Positions 9,354 through 19,695 of a stretch of 64,000 nt of DNA are shown one piece after another. The notes under the pieces were generated by a model. The model did no database searches. It saw nothing but the letters and a program-made list of their open reading frames with translations, and was not told the origin of the DNA. Source of the DNA: Virgibacillus alimentarius (GTDB lineage: Bacteria; Bacillota; Bacilli; Bacillales; Amphibacillaceae); contig NZ_JFBD01000047.1 of the NCBI RefSeq assembly GCF_000709085.1, positions 1 to 64,000 of the forward strand, given 5' to 3'. The translations under genes were made by a program, and so were the position numbers. How positions within the stretch are numbered: position 1 is the first letter of the stretch; every line of letters starts with the position of its first letter.

Positions 9354-9666
9354 AATTTGTCATAAACGACAAGCAATGAAAGAGCTAATTAACATTCATA
9401 GGTACGGAACAGGGAAGAAATGTCGTAGACTGAAAACATATCTACCGCAACGAATGTTAATGTTTCACTCTGGAGCTGACACTTAGACCTTGGAATTCAA
9501 GTAAAGGTGTTCCGGTTAATTACCGTTATCTTTATTCAAGTTGGACACAAATCATCTATTAAACCTAGCTTGTTTCGCGTAGGTTTTCACTAAGGTGTTA
9601 AAAGTGTCAACAAGGGTGGTACCGCGATAAAACAGCCTCGTCCCTTTTTGGGAAGGCTTTTTTTAT
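9354..9666 (+). promoter_or_regulatory. T-box riboswitch, tRNA-Phe specific, upstream of pheST
   Basis: The leader has the conserved T-box sequence AAGGGTGGTACCGCG (9613-9626 plus flanks), whose core pairs with the tRNA acceptor end. A Stem I arm is visible as AACATTC near 9391 with GAATGTT near 9452. The likely specifier codon is TTC at 9464-9466, placed immediately before ACTCTGGAGC exactly as specifier codons are in other T-boxes, and it matches phenylalanine. Uncharged tRNA-Phe should stabilise the antiterminator and allow pheST expression. The terminator hairpin is at 9634-9664. Confidence 0.93.
9634..9664 (+). terminator. T-box terminator of pheST
   Basis: AGCCTcgTCCC and GGGAAGGCT form a GC-rich stem followed by seven T. 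It overlaps the T-box antiterminator sequence. Confidence 0.9.
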
Positions 9667-9686
9667 TTTAAAGGAGGTATTTCAAT

Positions 9687-10721
9687 ATGAAAGAACAATT
9701 AGAGTCATTACAAAATGAAGCTTTAGATTCCATATCTAAAACACAAGATTTAAAAAAACTTCAGGAGATAAAAGTATCCTTTTTAGGCAAAAAAGGCTCA
9801 CTAACCAGTGTTTTACGTGGTATGGGCAAATTATCTAAAGAAGAACGTCCAATTGTAGGGGAAGTTGCAAATCGTGTCCGCTCATCGATTACAGCGGCTA
9901 TTGAGCAAAAGAATGAAGAACTTGAAGCAAAGGCGATAGAAAAACAACTTGAAGATGAAGCAATTGATGTTACACTGCCAGGACGTCCTGTCCAGGTTGG
10001 AGGAAAGCATGTACTGACTAAATTAATTGAAGAAATAGAAGATCTCTTTATCGGTATGGGTTTTGAAGTTCAGGAGGGGCCTGAAGTTGAAACAGACTTT
10101 TTCAACTTTGAAGCATTAAACTTACCACCAAACCATCCGGCTAGAGATATGCAGGATACATTCTATATTACAAACGAATTATTGCTCCGCACACATACTT
10201 CACCAGTTCAGGCACGAACAATGCGGGAATATAAAGGGAAGAAACCCGTAAAAATGATTTGTCCGGGAAAAGTGTACCGCCGAGATAATGATGACGCAAC
10301 ACATTCGCATCAGTTTACACAAATAGAAGGGCTATATATTGATAGAAATGTTCGCATGAGTGATTTAAAGGGTGTTTTAAATAACTTTGCGAAAAAAATA
10401 TTTGGTCAAGATCGAGAAATCCGTTTACGACCTAGTTTTTTCCCATTTACGGAACCATCTGTGGAAATGGATATATCTTGCAAAATATGTGGTGGAAAAG
10501 GTTGTTCTGTTTGTAAGAAATCAGGATGGATAGAGATTCTTGGAGCGGGGATGGTTCATCCGAAAGTACTAGAGATGGCTGGTTATGATTCCAAAGAGTT
10601 TTCTGGCTTTGCATTTGGAATGGGACCTGATCGAATTGCTATGCTGAAATACGGTATAGATGATATTCGCCAATTCTATGTGAACGACACACGATTTTTA
10701 AAACAATATCATAATGCATAA
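9687..10721 (+). CDS. pheS: Phenylalanine-tRNA ligase alpha subunit
   Basis: A 344-residue class II synthetase subunit that with PheT forms the alpha2-beta2 enzyme charging tRNA-Phe. An N-terminal coiled-coil arm (about 1-85) precedes the catalytic core with [12 protein letters not shown], the motif 2 region FRQIEG-like [10 protein letters not shown] and motif 3 [19 protein letters not shown] CxxCxGKGCxxC cluster (about 266-276) is typical of the Firmicutes form. It is controlled by the T-box immediately upstream; AAAGGAGG precedes the ATG. Length is normal. Confidence 0.97.
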   Translation: MKEQLESLQNEALDSISKTQDLKKLQEIKVSFLGKKGSLTSVLRGMGKLSKEERPIVGEVANRVRSSITAAIEQKNEELEAKAIEKQLEDEAIDVTLPGRPVQVGGKHVLTKLIEEIEDLFIGMGFEVQEGPEVETDFFNFEALNLPPNHPARDMQDTFYITNELLLRTHTSPVQARTMREYKGKKPVKMICPGKVYRRDNDDATHSHQFTQIEGLYIDRNVRMSDLKGVLNNFAKKIFGQDREIRLRPSFFPFTEPSVEMDISCKICGGKGCSVCKKSGWIEILGAGMVHPKVLEMAGYDSKEFSGFAFGMGPDRIAMLKYGIDDIRQFYVNDTRFLKQYHNA

Positions 10722-10735
10722 GGAGGCTATATAAA

Positions 10736-13162
10736 TTGCTAGTATCATTAAATTGGCTAAAAAATTATGTTGACATCGATTCAATAACGCCAGAAGAACT
10801 TGCTGAAAAAATTACCAAATCCGGCATTGAAGTAGATGGAATTGAGTATATTGCCGAAAAAAGTAAAAATGTTGTTGTAGGTTATGTAGAAACTTGTGAA
10901 AAACATCCAAATGCAGATAAATTAAATCTTTGTCAGGTTGATGTCGGTGATCAAAAATTACAAATCATTTGTGGTGCGCCGAATGTTCGACAAGGTCAGA
11001 AAGTTGCTGTAGCAAAACCCGGAGCAATTTTACCAGGGAATTTTAAAATTAAAAAGGTGAAATTACGAGGTGTAGAATCAAATGGTATGATTTGTTCACT
11101 ACAGGAACTTGGAATTGAGGAAAAGTTCGTGCCAAAGGATACAGCAGATGGCATTTTTGTTTTTCCAAATGACGTTGAAATTGGAGAAGATGTTGAACCA
11201 TTATTAAATTTAAATGATGCAATTCTGGAATTTGATTTAACTCCAAACCGGGCGGACTGTTTAAGTATGATCGGGATTGCTTATGAAGTAGCTGCAATAT
11301 TGGATCAAGATATTCATTTACCTGAGGTAAAAATAAAAACCATCACTGAAAAAGCTCAAAATTATGTATCTGTTGAAGTAGAAGATAAGGAATTAAACCC
11401 TTATTATGGCGCATTTATTATTAAAGATATTGAAGTTAAGCCTTCACCATTGTGGATGCGTAATTATTTAATAGCGGCGGGGATTCGTCCAATCAATAAT
11501 GTTGTTGATATTACAAACTTTGTGTTATTGGAGTACGGGCAACCTTTACATGCGTTTGATTATGACCAGCTCCAATCTGAGAAAATTGTTGTAAGACGTG
11601 CTAAAGAAAATGAAACGCTTATTACTTTAGATGAAAAAGAAAGGATGTTAACAACAGATAATCTCGTAATTACAAATGGTAAGGAACCGATTGCATTAGC
11701 TGGTGTAATGGGAGGAGCAAACACGGAAGTAAGCGAGCAAACAACTACGATTTTACTTGAGGCAGCTTATTTTGATGGTTTTTCAGTTCGTAAAACAGTA
11801 AAAGCTACTGGGTTACGCAGTGAAGCTAGTACGCGATATGAAAAAGGAATCGATCCAAGTCGGGTGAAGATCGCCGGTGAGCGTGCATGCCAACTACTAT
11901 ATGAATACGCTAACGGGAAAGTCTTAGCTAATAGTGTGGAAGTTGACTCCTTAGATTGTACTAAGAAAACCGTTGAAATCACAACAAATGAGATTAATAA
12001 ACGATTAGGGACGGAAATCAGTACTGAGGAAATTGTCTCTATTCTGGAAAAGTTACGCTTTGCTTTTGATCAAGAGAAGGATCATTTTACTGTTGAAATA
12101 CCAACAAGACGCGGTGATATATCTATTTTTGAAGATATGCTTGAGGAAGTTGCAAGAATATATGGGTATGACAATTTGCCATACACTTTACCGATTGGAG
12201 CTGCTGATGCAGGTGCTTTAACACAAAGACAAAATTTAAAGCGGAAAGTGAAAAATTTCATGGAAAGTTCAGGATTAATGGAAGGAATTACATACTCGTT
12301 AACGGATCTAAATAATTCCAAGAAATTAATAAGTCCAGATATAGAGGAGGAAAATATAACTCCTGTGAAACTAGCTATGCCAATGAGTGAGGACCATCAA
12401 TTTTTACGGTTAAGTATTTTACCTGAATTACTTCGTACATTGGCATATAACAATGCTAGGGGCCAACGGAATACAGGTCTTTATGAGCTTGGGTCGATTT
12501 TTATTACGGAAGAAGAAATCTTAACGAAACAACCGGAAGAAAAACTACGTTTAGCTGGTGCACTAACTGGAGAATGGATAAGTCATCCATGGCAACAGGA
12601 GAATAAAAAAGTTGATTTTTATGTAGTTAAAGGAATCGTAGAAGGGCTGTTTGAATTTTTAAAACTTCCAGCAACATTTAAAAAGGAAAAACTCTCTGAT
12701 ATGCACCCTGGAAGATGTGCAAGCATTGCTGTAAACAATGAACCGATTGGTTTTATTGGACAAGTACATCCGATGTTTGTTAAAAAGATGGACTTAAAAG
12801 AGACATACGTATTTGATATCAATATGGAAAAGGTTTTTTCTGCTTATAAAAAGGAACCAGAAACGAAACCCATTCCAAAGTTTCCATCCATTACAAGGGA
12901 CATTGCTTTTATCGTAGATGAGAATGTCGTCGCAGGCGATCTAAAAGCTTCGATTGAAGAAATAGGGGCGCCTCTTGTGAAAAAAGTACGTATTTTTGAT
13001 GTTTATCAAGGAAAGAATTTACCGGAGGGTAAGAAGTCTATTGCTTATAGCCTGGTCTATCGTCACCCGGAAAAAACGTTAAAAGATGATGAAGTGGAAG
13101 AATCTTACCAACAGATTATCGATGAAGTAAATAAAAAATACGATTCTTATATTCGATCATAA
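10736..13162 (+). CDS. pheT: Phenylalanine-tRNA ligase beta subunit
   Basis: An 808-residue subunit that binds tRNA and edits mischarged Tyr-tRNA-Phe. Domains in order: a tRNA-binding OB fold (about 40-150), B3/B4 editing domain (about 210-390), B5 domain (about 410-480), the catalytic-like domain and a C-terminal anticodon-binding ferredoxin-like domain (about 715-808). The start is TTG at 10736, with AAGGAGG nine bases upstream; translation MLVSLNWLKNYVDI matches the family N-terminus. It follows pheS by 14 bases in one operon. Confidence 0.97.
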   Translation: MLVSLNWLKNYVDIDSITPEELAEKITKSGIEVDGIEYIAEKSKNVVVGYVETCEKHPNADKLNLCQVDVGDQKLQIICGAPNVRQGQKVAVAKPGAILPGNFKIKKVKLRGVESNGMICSLQELGIEEKFVPKDTADGIFVFPNDVEIGEDVEPLLNLNDAILEFDLTPNRADCLSMIGIAYEVAAILDQDIHLPEVKIKTITEKAQNYVSVEVEDKELNPYYGAFIIKDIEVKPSPLWMRNYLIAAGIRPINNVVDITNFVLLEYGQPLHAFDYDQLQSEKIVVRRAKENETLITLDEKERMLTTDNLVITNGKEPIALAGVMGGANTEVSEQTTTILLEAAYFDGFSVRKTVKATGLRSEASTRYEKGIDPSRVKIAGERACQLLYEYANGKVLANSVEVDSLDCTKKTVEITTNEINKRLGTEISTEEIVSILEKLRFAFDQEKDHFTVEIPTRRGDISIFEDMLEEVARIYGYDNLPYTLPIGAADAGALTQRQNLKRKVKNFMESSGLMEGITYSLTDLNNSKKLISPDIEEENITPVKLAMPMSEDHQFLRLSILPELLRTLAYNNARGQRNTGLYELGSIFITEEEILTKQPEEKLRLAGALTGEWISHPWQQENKKVDFYVVKGIVEGLFEFLKLPATFKKEKLSDMHPGRCASIAVNNEPIGFIGQVHPMFVKKMDLKETYVFDINMEKVFSAYKKEPETKPIPKFPSITRDIAFIVDENVVAGDLKASIEEIGAPLVKKVRIFDVYQGKNLPEGKKSIAYSLVYRHPEKTLKDDEVEESYQQIIDEVNKKYDSYIRS

Positions 13163-13170
13163 GTAAAAGC

Positions 13171-13209
13171 AAAAGCCCATCAGGATTTCTTGTCCTGTGG
13201 GTTTTCTTT
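13171..13209 (+). terminator. Terminator between pheT and rnhC
   Basis: AAAAGCCCAtCAGGA pairs imperfectly with TCCTGTGGGTTTT, followed by CTTTT. A-rich and T-rich flanks suggest it also serves the convergent rnhC. Confidence 0.8.
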
Positions 13210-14147
13210 TATAAATATTTCTTTGCTTTATTTGTATTAGCAAAATGTGTTTTAGCACAAGTGTGTAGAACCTGCTTACCTCTCTTTTTAATAATGTTGG
13301 CGATGGTTTGGTCAACTAGATAGGAAGCACCTTTCTGTAAAGGAACTCCGATTTTTTTGGATAATTTATCCATTTCATTTAGAAAACTTGCACGTGCTAT
13401 AATAGATCCTGCAGCCACTGCAAGCGAGTAGCTTTCTGCTTTTGTTATAAAATAAGTTTTTGCTGAAAGTGATTCTTTCTCGGAGCTGATATATTTTTTA
13501 TATAAACTTGGCTCACAAAATTGGTCAATTAAAATACCTTTTAAAGGTTGATTATTAATTTTTTGCTGCAGGTTTTTTATTGCGTGATGATGGAGCATTG
13601 CTTTCATTTTACCTTGAGACCAACCTTTTTTCTGTAATTTATTATACTTTTCATTGCGCAGTACAAGCAGGGAGTAGGGCAAGCGAGATTTTATTATCTC
13701 TTTGGATAATTTCCGTATTTGTTCATCTGATAGATTTTTTGAATCTTTTACACCCAGTTCACTTAAAGCGGCTATTTGTTCTTTTTTAACATATGTACAA
13801 GCAACAGTAATAGGACCGAAATAATCCCCGGTTCCAGCTTCATCCGAACCAATATGCGAGTTGTTAAATAATGTTAAAGGTGGCGTGTATAACGACGTTT
13901 TTTGTGATGTAACTTTTTGCTGAGATTTAGGCACTTGTTGTTTGTTCATCCATTTTCCCGCCTCTGCTTCTGGAGACGCTCCTTGAAATAATACCTTTCC
14001 AGATTTGTAAGCAGTGATTACGGCGTTTTTGGTTTTCGCTCGAAAAACGGATCCTTGTGGGGGATCTTGAAGAAAATGCTGATAATATTTTTTCATTTTA
14101 TTAATGGTCTCCAAGGTTAACTTATGGACGCTTTGTCCCAATTTCAT
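13209..14147 (-). CDS. rnhC: Ribonuclease HIII
   Basis: A 312-residue RNase HIII, which cleaves the RNA strand of RNA-DNA hybrids. An N-terminal TBP-like substrate-binding domain (about 1-85) precedes the catalytic domain with GSDEAGTGDYFGP, holding the acidic pair near residues 102-103 as in all HIII enzymes, then GVKDSKNLSD and a third acid in ILIDQF. The ATG at 14147 has AGAGG nine bases upstream; the ATG three codons earlier directly abuts that site. It is opposite to pheST and divergent from zapA, as in B. subtilis. Confidence 0.93.
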   Translation of the reverse strand: MKLGQSVHKLTLETINKMKKYYQHFLQDPPQGSVFRAKTKNAVITAYKSGKVLFQGASPEAEAGKWMNKQQVPKSQQKVTSQKTSLYTPPLTLFNNSHIGSDEAGTGDYFGPITVACTYVKKEQIAALSELGVKDSKNLSDEQIRKLSKEIIKSRLPYSLLVLRNEKYNKLQKKGWSQGKMKAMLHHHAIKNLQQKINNQPLKGILIDQFCEPSLYKKYISSEKESLSAKTYFITKAESYSLAVAAGSIIARASFLNEMDKLSKKIGVPLQKGASYLVDQTIANIIKKRGKQVLHTCAKTHFANTNKAKKYL

Positions 14148-14346
14148 CTCTCCCATCCTCTGTATATAGTTGACTATAACAAACTCAATTTAAAAAAGAA
14201 ATGCTTTACTGGTAAATCCATTCGACTAAATAGTTTCGGTTTCCCTAAACCTGATGTTCATGTTAATATAAGGTGAATAATTTTAGATAATAAAAATATA
14301 GATTCATATTTCTTAAAATATTAAATTTTTATTGGAGGGTGCATAA

Positions 14347-14610
14347 ATGGCCCATAAAGATAAAATACGTGTATCTGTCGATATTTATAACAGATCATAT
14401 ACAATTGTTGGAGAAGAAACAGCATCTCATGTTCGATTAGTTGCTAGTTTAGTGGATCAAAAAATGCGTGAGATCCAGGAGGCGAATAAACATTTAGATA
14501 CAACAAGATTAGCAGTTCTTACTGCTGTTAATTCCATGAACGATTATTTAAAATTAAAAGAAGACTATGCAGCATTACTAGGCTCATTAAATAAGAAAGA
14601 GGATAAATAA
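14347..14610 (+). CDS. zapA: Cell division protein ZapA
   Basis: An 87-residue ZapA, a small FtsZ-binding protein that bundles protofilaments and stabilises the Z-ring. The N-terminal half (IRVSVDIYNRSYTIVGEE) forms the beta domain, the remainder is a coiled-coil helix. GGAGGGTG precedes the ATG. The adjacent cvpA-like gene starts three bases after its stop, so the two are cotranscribed. Confidence 0.92.
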   Translation: MAHKDKIRVSVDIYNRSYTIVGEETASHVRLVASLVDQKMREIQEANKHLDTTRLAVLTAVNSMNDYLKLKEDYAALLGSLNKKEDK

Positions 14611-14613
14611 GCC

Positions 14614-15168
14614 ATGGTTACATTAATAATACTTTTCTTTCTCGGATTCGGATTTTTGGCTGGTTTAAAAAGGGGTTTTGTTTTACAAGTATTTCATTTA
14701 GTAGGATTTATTATAGCTTTTATTGTTGCATATTTGTATTATGATAAGTTATCTTCAAGCCTTGCAGTATGGGTTCCGTATACAGAATTGCCAAATGATA
14801 GCACGTGGGCATCGTTTTTACAATCCCTCCCCCTTGAAAAAGGATTTTATAATGCTATTTCCTTTGCGATTATTTTCTTCGCTACGAAAATTGTGTTGCA
14901 GATTATAGCTTCAATGCTTGATTTTGTAGCATATTTGCCAATTTTGAAATCCATTAATAAACTTGCTGGGGCTATACTAGGATTTGTCGAAATCTATCTC
15001 ATTTTGTTTGTTATATTATACATTTTAGCATTAACACCGATGTCAGGAATACAAGTTTGGCTGAATAGTTCAACGCTTGCATTATTTATCATCGAACACA
15101 CACCAATTCTTTCTGAATTGATAAAATCATCATGGTTTGCACAAATGAATAGCATATTAACAATCTAG
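14614..15168 (+). CDS. yshB: CvpA-family membrane protein (YshB)
   Basis: A 184-residue protein with four predicted membrane helices and the CvpA signature near its start (FFLGFGFLAGLKRGFVLQV). Family members are linked to colicin V production in E. coli and to envelope functions elsewhere; the role in Bacillaceae is unclear. It lies between zapA and polX as in B. subtilis. The ribosome site AGAGGA is within the end of zapA, consistent with coupling. Confidence 0.85.
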   Translation: MVTLIILFFLGFGFLAGLKRGFVLQVFHLVGFIIAFIVAYLYYDKLSSSLAVWVPYTELPNDSTWASFLQSLPLEKGFYNAISFAIIFFATKIVLQIIASMLDFVAYLPILKSINKLAGAILGFVEIYLILFVILYILALTPMSGIQVWLNSSTLALFIIEHTPILSELIKSSWFAQMNSILTI

Positions 15169-15215
15169 AGGTGTTAAGGATGCCTCATGTACAATTTTCT
15201 AAGCAAAGCATATTA

Positions 15216-15295
15216 AAAAGGCTGATTCAAGTATTAGTGTACACTTTTGTATGTTTCGTACAATAAGTATTACTTTAACTGGAATCAGTCCTTTT
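15216..15295 (+). terminator. Long imperfect hairpin, probable terminator after yshB
   Basis: AAAAGGCTGATTC (15216-15228) pairs with GAATCAGtCCTTTT (15282-15295) with one bulge, enclosing about 53 bases that can fold further. The tail is only TTTT. The size is unusual for a simple terminator. Confidence 0.55.
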
Positions 15296-15331
15296 AATGA
15301 AATGAAGGTATAAAAGAAGGTGACTGGAAAA

Positions 15332-17047
15332 GTGACGAAAAATAAAAAAGATGTAATAAAATTACTTGAACAAATAGCTATTTACCTAGAAATAAAAGGA
15401 GAAAATCCGTTTAAAATATCTGCTTACCGAAAAGCGGCTCAAGCATTAGAACAAGATGAAAGGTCGTTAGAAGAGATTCGTGAATTTACTAACATTAAAG
15501 GTATTGGAAAAGGGACAAGTGAAGTCATTCAGGATTATATTGCCAATGGTATTTCTGAAACATTGGAGCAATTAAAACGCGAAATACCAGAGGGATTAAT
15601 TCCATTACTTCAGCTTCCAGGTCTTGGTGGTAAAAAAATATCAAAATTATATCAAGAACTGGGTATTACAGATGCATCGTCCTTAAAAGAAGCGATTGAA
15701 AAAAAACAAGTGGAGAATCTATCTGGTTTTGGAAAGAAAACAGCTGAAAAAATATTAATTGCATTGAAAGAAGCAGGCAATCGACCTGAACGATTACCGA
15801 TAGCGATGATGCTGCCGATTGCTGAAAGGATACAATCCTTTTTAAGTCATGTTCCTGAGATAAAAGATTTTTCGGTAGCTGGCAGTTTAAGAAGAATGAA
15901 AGAGACGATAAAAGATATTGATTTTATTATTGCTGCAGATGAAGCAGCTAAAGTGCGTGATATTTTATTAATGATAGATAATATAAAAGAAATTATAGCT
16001 AAAGGAGATACAAAAGTATCTATTGTTTTAGATGACGTATATGATATTAATGTTGATTTTAGAATCGTTGCACCAGAAGAATTTGCTTCAACATTGCATC
16101 ATTTCACAGGATCAAAGGAGCATAACGTTGCCATGCGACAACTTGCAAAAGCGCGTGGGGAAAAAATTAATGAATATGGCATTGAAATAGAAGATACTAA
16201 TGAGATATTAACATTTAAGAGTGAACAAGAATTTTTTAAGCATTTCGGGTTACATTATATCCCACCAGAGATAAGAGAAAATACAGGTGAAATTGAAGCT
16301 TTTGCAAACAACCTAAACCTTATCGAAAAAAGTGATATACGTGGGGACCTGCATATGCATACAACTTGGAGTGATGGTGCACAATCGATTGAGGAAATGG
16401 TTAATCACGCGCGGAAAATTGGTTATCAGTATATAGCGATTACGGACCACTCGAAATTTTTACGTGTAGCTAATGGTTTAAATGAAACAAGATTACGGAG
16501 GCAAAGGGAAGAAATTGCTATGTTAAATGAAAAATACCCAGATATTTATATTTTTTCAGGTGTAGAAATGGATATTTTATCTGATGGAAACCTGGATTTT
16601 TCGAATGACTTTTTACGAGACATGGACTTTGTGATTGGTGCGATTCATTCAAGTTTTAATCAATCTAAAGAAAAGATCATGACAAGATTATATCATGCTT
16701 TGGAAAATCCTTATGTTTCATTAATTGCACATCCAACAGGAAGACTAATTGGACGTAGAGATGGATATAAGGTAGACGTAGAAAAATTAATGGAACGGGC
16801 GAAGGAAACGGAAACGGCACTAGAAATAAATGCCAATCCAAATCGGTTTGATTTATCTGCTGACTGGGCAAAAAAAGCGCAGGAAATTGGAGTTACTATT
16901 GCTATTAATACAGATTCACATGATTATCAAATGATGGATCATATGAAATATGGGATAAGTGTGGCAAGGAAAGGCTGGCTAAAAAAAGAAACAGTGATGA
17001 ACACATGGTCACTAGAAAAATTATCTAAATTTATAAATAGTTATTAG
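15332..17047 (+). CDS. polX: DNA polymerase/3'-5' exonuclease PolX
   Basis: A 571-residue family X polymerase fused to a PHP phosphoesterase, acting in base-excision and gap repair. Helix-hairpin-helix repeats (FTNIKGIGKGT and LPGLGGKKI) precede the nucleotidyltransferase motif GSLRRMKETIKDIDF, with a third acid in INVDFRIV. The C-terminal PHP domain begins RGDLHMHTTWSDG and includes ITDHSKFL, AHPTG and NTDSHD metal ligands. GTG at 15332 is chosen since GGTGA lies nine bases upstream; an in-frame GTG at 15320 directly abuts the same site. Confidence 0.93.
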   Translation: MTKNKKDVIKLLEQIAIYLEIKGENPFKISAYRKAAQALEQDERSLEEIREFTNIKGIGKGTSEVIQDYIANGISETLEQLKREIPEGLIPLLQLPGLGGKKISKLYQELGITDASSLKEAIEKKQVENLSGFGKKTAEKILIALKEAGNRPERLPIAMMLPIAERIQSFLSHVPEIKDFSVAGSLRRMKETIKDIDFIIAADEAAKVRDILLMIDNIKEIIAKGDTKVSIVLDDVYDINVDFRIVAPEEFASTLHHFTGSKEHNVAMRQLAKARGEKINEYGIEIEDTNEILTFKSEQEFFKHFGLHYIPPEIRENTGEIEAFANNLNLIEKSDIRGDLHMHTTWSDGAQSIEEMVNHARKIGYQYIAITDHSKFLRVANGLNETRLRRQREEIAMLNEKYPDIYIFSGVEMDILSDGNLDFSNDFLRDMDFVIGAIHSSFNQSKEKIMTRLYHALENPYVSLIAHPTGRLIGRRDGYKVDVEKLMERAKETETALEINANPNRFDLSADWAKKAQEIGVTIAINTDSHDYQMMDHMKYGISVARKGWLKKETVMNTWSLEKLSKFINSY

Positions 17048-17084
17048 TTGTGTATAGATAAGGATATAAAAGGAGTAAGAAAGT

Positions 17085-19425
17085 ATGAACGAACGTATTC
17101 TACATGTTCTCGAATACAATAAAATTTTAAAACAATTAAATAACCAGGCAGCAACATCTTTAGGCAAAGATCTTATCGATGCAATAAGTCCCTCAACGGA
17201 TTATATAGAGGTAAAGCAATTACAGGAAGAAACGGATGAAGCTGTACAAATCATTCGCCTCAATAAAGTAATTCCCTTAGGCGGTATATATGATATTCGT
17301 CCTAGTTTGAAAAGGAGTGTCATCGGTGGTTTATTAAATACAGAAGAATGTTTAAATATCGCAAGCACTATTTATGGAGGAAGACAGACAAAAAACTTTA
17401 TTGAAAATATAGAAGAAACATTCCCTCATTTAGAAAGACTTGTTGATGTAATAACACCACTAAGAGAATTAGAGCGTCAAATTAACAGTTGTATTGACGA
17501 TCACGGATATGTAATGGATAATGCTTCTGCTAAATTAAAGGGTATTCGTTCTGCGATTCGAACACACGAAACTAGGATACGTGAAAAACTGGATAATTAT
17601 ATAAGAAGCCAGAGTAGCATGCTTTCTGACGCGATTGTTACAATTCGCAATGAACGATACGTTATTCCTGTTAAACATGAATATCGCGGAACGATAGGTG
17701 GAATTGTTCATGATCAATCAGCTTCTGGGGCAACATTATTTATGGAGCCTAAATCGATTGTTGATCTTAATAATCAATTACAAGAGTCAGCTTTAAAAGA
17801 GAAACAGGAGATCGAACGAATATTACGTGTTTTAAGTGAAGAAATTGCTGCAAATGAGGCTGCATTAAATGAAAATGTAAAGGTTCTTGGAAAAATAGAC
17901 TTCATATATGCGCGTGCAAAATTGGCTAAGAAAATGAAAGCAGCGCGACCAAAAATAAATAATCAGGGAATAATTAAAATGCAACAAGCGCGTCACCCAT
18001 TGATTCCTATAGATGAAGTAGTTGCAAATGACATTGAAATTGGCGAATCCTATTTATCTATTCTTATTACTGGACCGAACACGGGCGGAAAAACTGTAAC
18101 ATTAAAAATGGTGGGATTATGTACGTTGATGGCTCAATCGGGTTTACAGATACCAGCTTTGGATGGCTGTGAAGTAGCTGTGTTTGAACATGTTTTTGCT
18201 GATATTGGTGATGAGCAATCGATCGAACAAAACTTGAGTACATTTTCTTCACACATGTCAAATATTGTGGAGATAATGAAACAAGTTAATCGTAAATCAC
18301 TCGTGCTGTTTGATGAGATCGGGGCAGGTACAGATCCACAAGAAGGTGCGGCATTAGCTATGTCGATATTAGATGAAGTTATTTCAAGAAAGGCAAGAGT
18401 AATTGCTACAACCCATTATCCCGAACTAAAGGCATATGGTTATAACCGGGAACATGTTATTAATGCATCTGTAGAATTTGACGTTCAGACATTACAGCCG
18501 ACCTATCGTTTATTAATAGGTGTACCTGGTAGAAGTAATGCTTTTGAAATTTCTAGACGATTAGGATTAAGCGATAATATAATTAATGAAGCAAAAGATT
18601 TGATCGGTGTGGATTCGAAAAGTGTGGAAAATATGATAGCTGCTTTGGAAAGTTCCCGAAAACAGGCAGAAAAAGAGTATGAAAAAGCACACCAGATTTT
18701 AATTGATAGTGAAAACTTAAAGAATGATCTCCAAAAAGAATGGAAACAATTTGAACATAAACGAGAGAAATTGTATAAGAAAGTTGAAGAAAAAGCAGAA
18801 ACAGCATTGCGAAAAGCGCGAGAAGAAGCCGAAATCATTGTAGAAGAAATGAGGAACATGAAAAATGAAACTTCATTAAAAGAACATGAATGGATTGAGG
18901 CAAAAAAAAATGCTCGAGGAAGCAAAGCCTAATTTAGCATCAAAGAAAAAGAAAGAACATGATAAAAAGGCATCATCAGTAAAAATACAACCTGGTGATG
19001 ATATTAAGCTGTTAACTGTCAATCAAGAGGGTACGGTGTTAGAACAAATTAGCGATCATGAGTTTCTTGTACAAGTCGGTATTATGAAAGTAAAGGTAAA
19101 GCGCGATGATTTACAGCTCATTAAAAAACAGAAAGAAACAATTGAAAAGCCAATTGCAACAATAAAAGGATCTAACCATCATGTAAGTACGGAAATCGAT
19201 TTACGAGGTGAGCGATATGAAGATGCTCTATTAAGGCTAGAGAAATATGTAGATGATGCCATCTTAGCCGGTTATCCTAAGGTATCTATTATTCATGGTA
19301 AAGGTACAGGTGCTCTCAGGAAAGGAGTACAGGATTTCGCCAAAAACCACCCCAATATTCATTCGCACAGATCAGGTTCGGCTGGGGAAGGCGGTAGCGG
19401 AGTGACGGTCATTGAATTGATTTAA
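17085..19425 (+). pseudogene. mutS2: MutS2, split by a +1 frameshift in an A9 run
   Basis: Together the two frames encode a near-complete MutS2 of about 779 residues, the usual length. The first frame (17085-18932, 615 residues) has the clamp and core, Walker A GPNTGGKT (about 329-336), Walker [14 protein letters not shown] and most of the coiled-coil. It ends out of frame 22 bases after the A9 run at 18902-18910. The second frame carries the rest of the coiled coil, a KOW-like segment and the Smr nuclease domain ([15 protein letters not shown]) to 19425. Removing one A joins EAKK to MLEEAKP without loss. MutS2 acts on branched DNA and stalled ribosomes. This may be a real mutation, transcriptional slippage on A9, or a sequence error; the listed range covers both halves. 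Confidence 0.9.
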
Positions 19426-19484
19426 AAATTGATTACAAAATCATTCCCATTTGAATAACAGCTAGTACCAATGAAGGGGAGAGT

Positions 19485-19562
19485 ATGTTGGAAACATTAT
19501 CAAAAGTTTTAATTGTAGTTGCAGTTGCTTTTGTTATCGTAGGAATTATTTATTTACTTTAA
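19485..19562 (+). CDS. Possible 25-residue membrane micro-protein
   Basis: A short reading frame encodes 25 residues: MLETLSKV followed by a single hydrophobic helix rich in Val, Ile and Leu. AAGGGGAGAG lies just before the ATG, and a strong terminator starts five bases after the stop, so it has the ends of a real gene. It occupies the position of yshE between mutS2 and lcfA in B. subtilis but is far shorter and unrelated in length. No function can be named. It could also be a chance reading frame in the mutS2 3' region. Confidence 0.5.
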   Translation: MLETLSKVLIVVAVAFVIVGIIYLL

Positions 19563-19566
19563 AACA

Positions 19567-19616
19567 AAAAACTTGAATGATATCATAATTTGAGAATGTC
19601 ATTCAAGTTTTTTTAG
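19567..19616 (+). terminator. Terminator before lcfA
   Basis: AAAAACTTGAATGA (19567-19580) pairs perfectly with TCATTCAAGTTTTT (19599-19612) and continues into a T run. Confidence 0.88.
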
Positions 19617-19695
19617 TTAGAATTAAATAAAATTTCAAAAAATAGAAATTAATCGGTATAATGGTAATAAGCTTATTATTAAAGGAGGAATATTT

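Noticed and set aside
18503-18925. Minus-strand frame over the mutS2 coiled coil
   Set aside because: Mirror of a Glu/Lys-rich coiled coil; no independent support.
19571-19607. FadR operator in front of lcfA
   Set aside because: TGAATGA and TCATTCA are present but 18 bases apart and form the arms of a terminator, unlike the compact palindrome before fadR.
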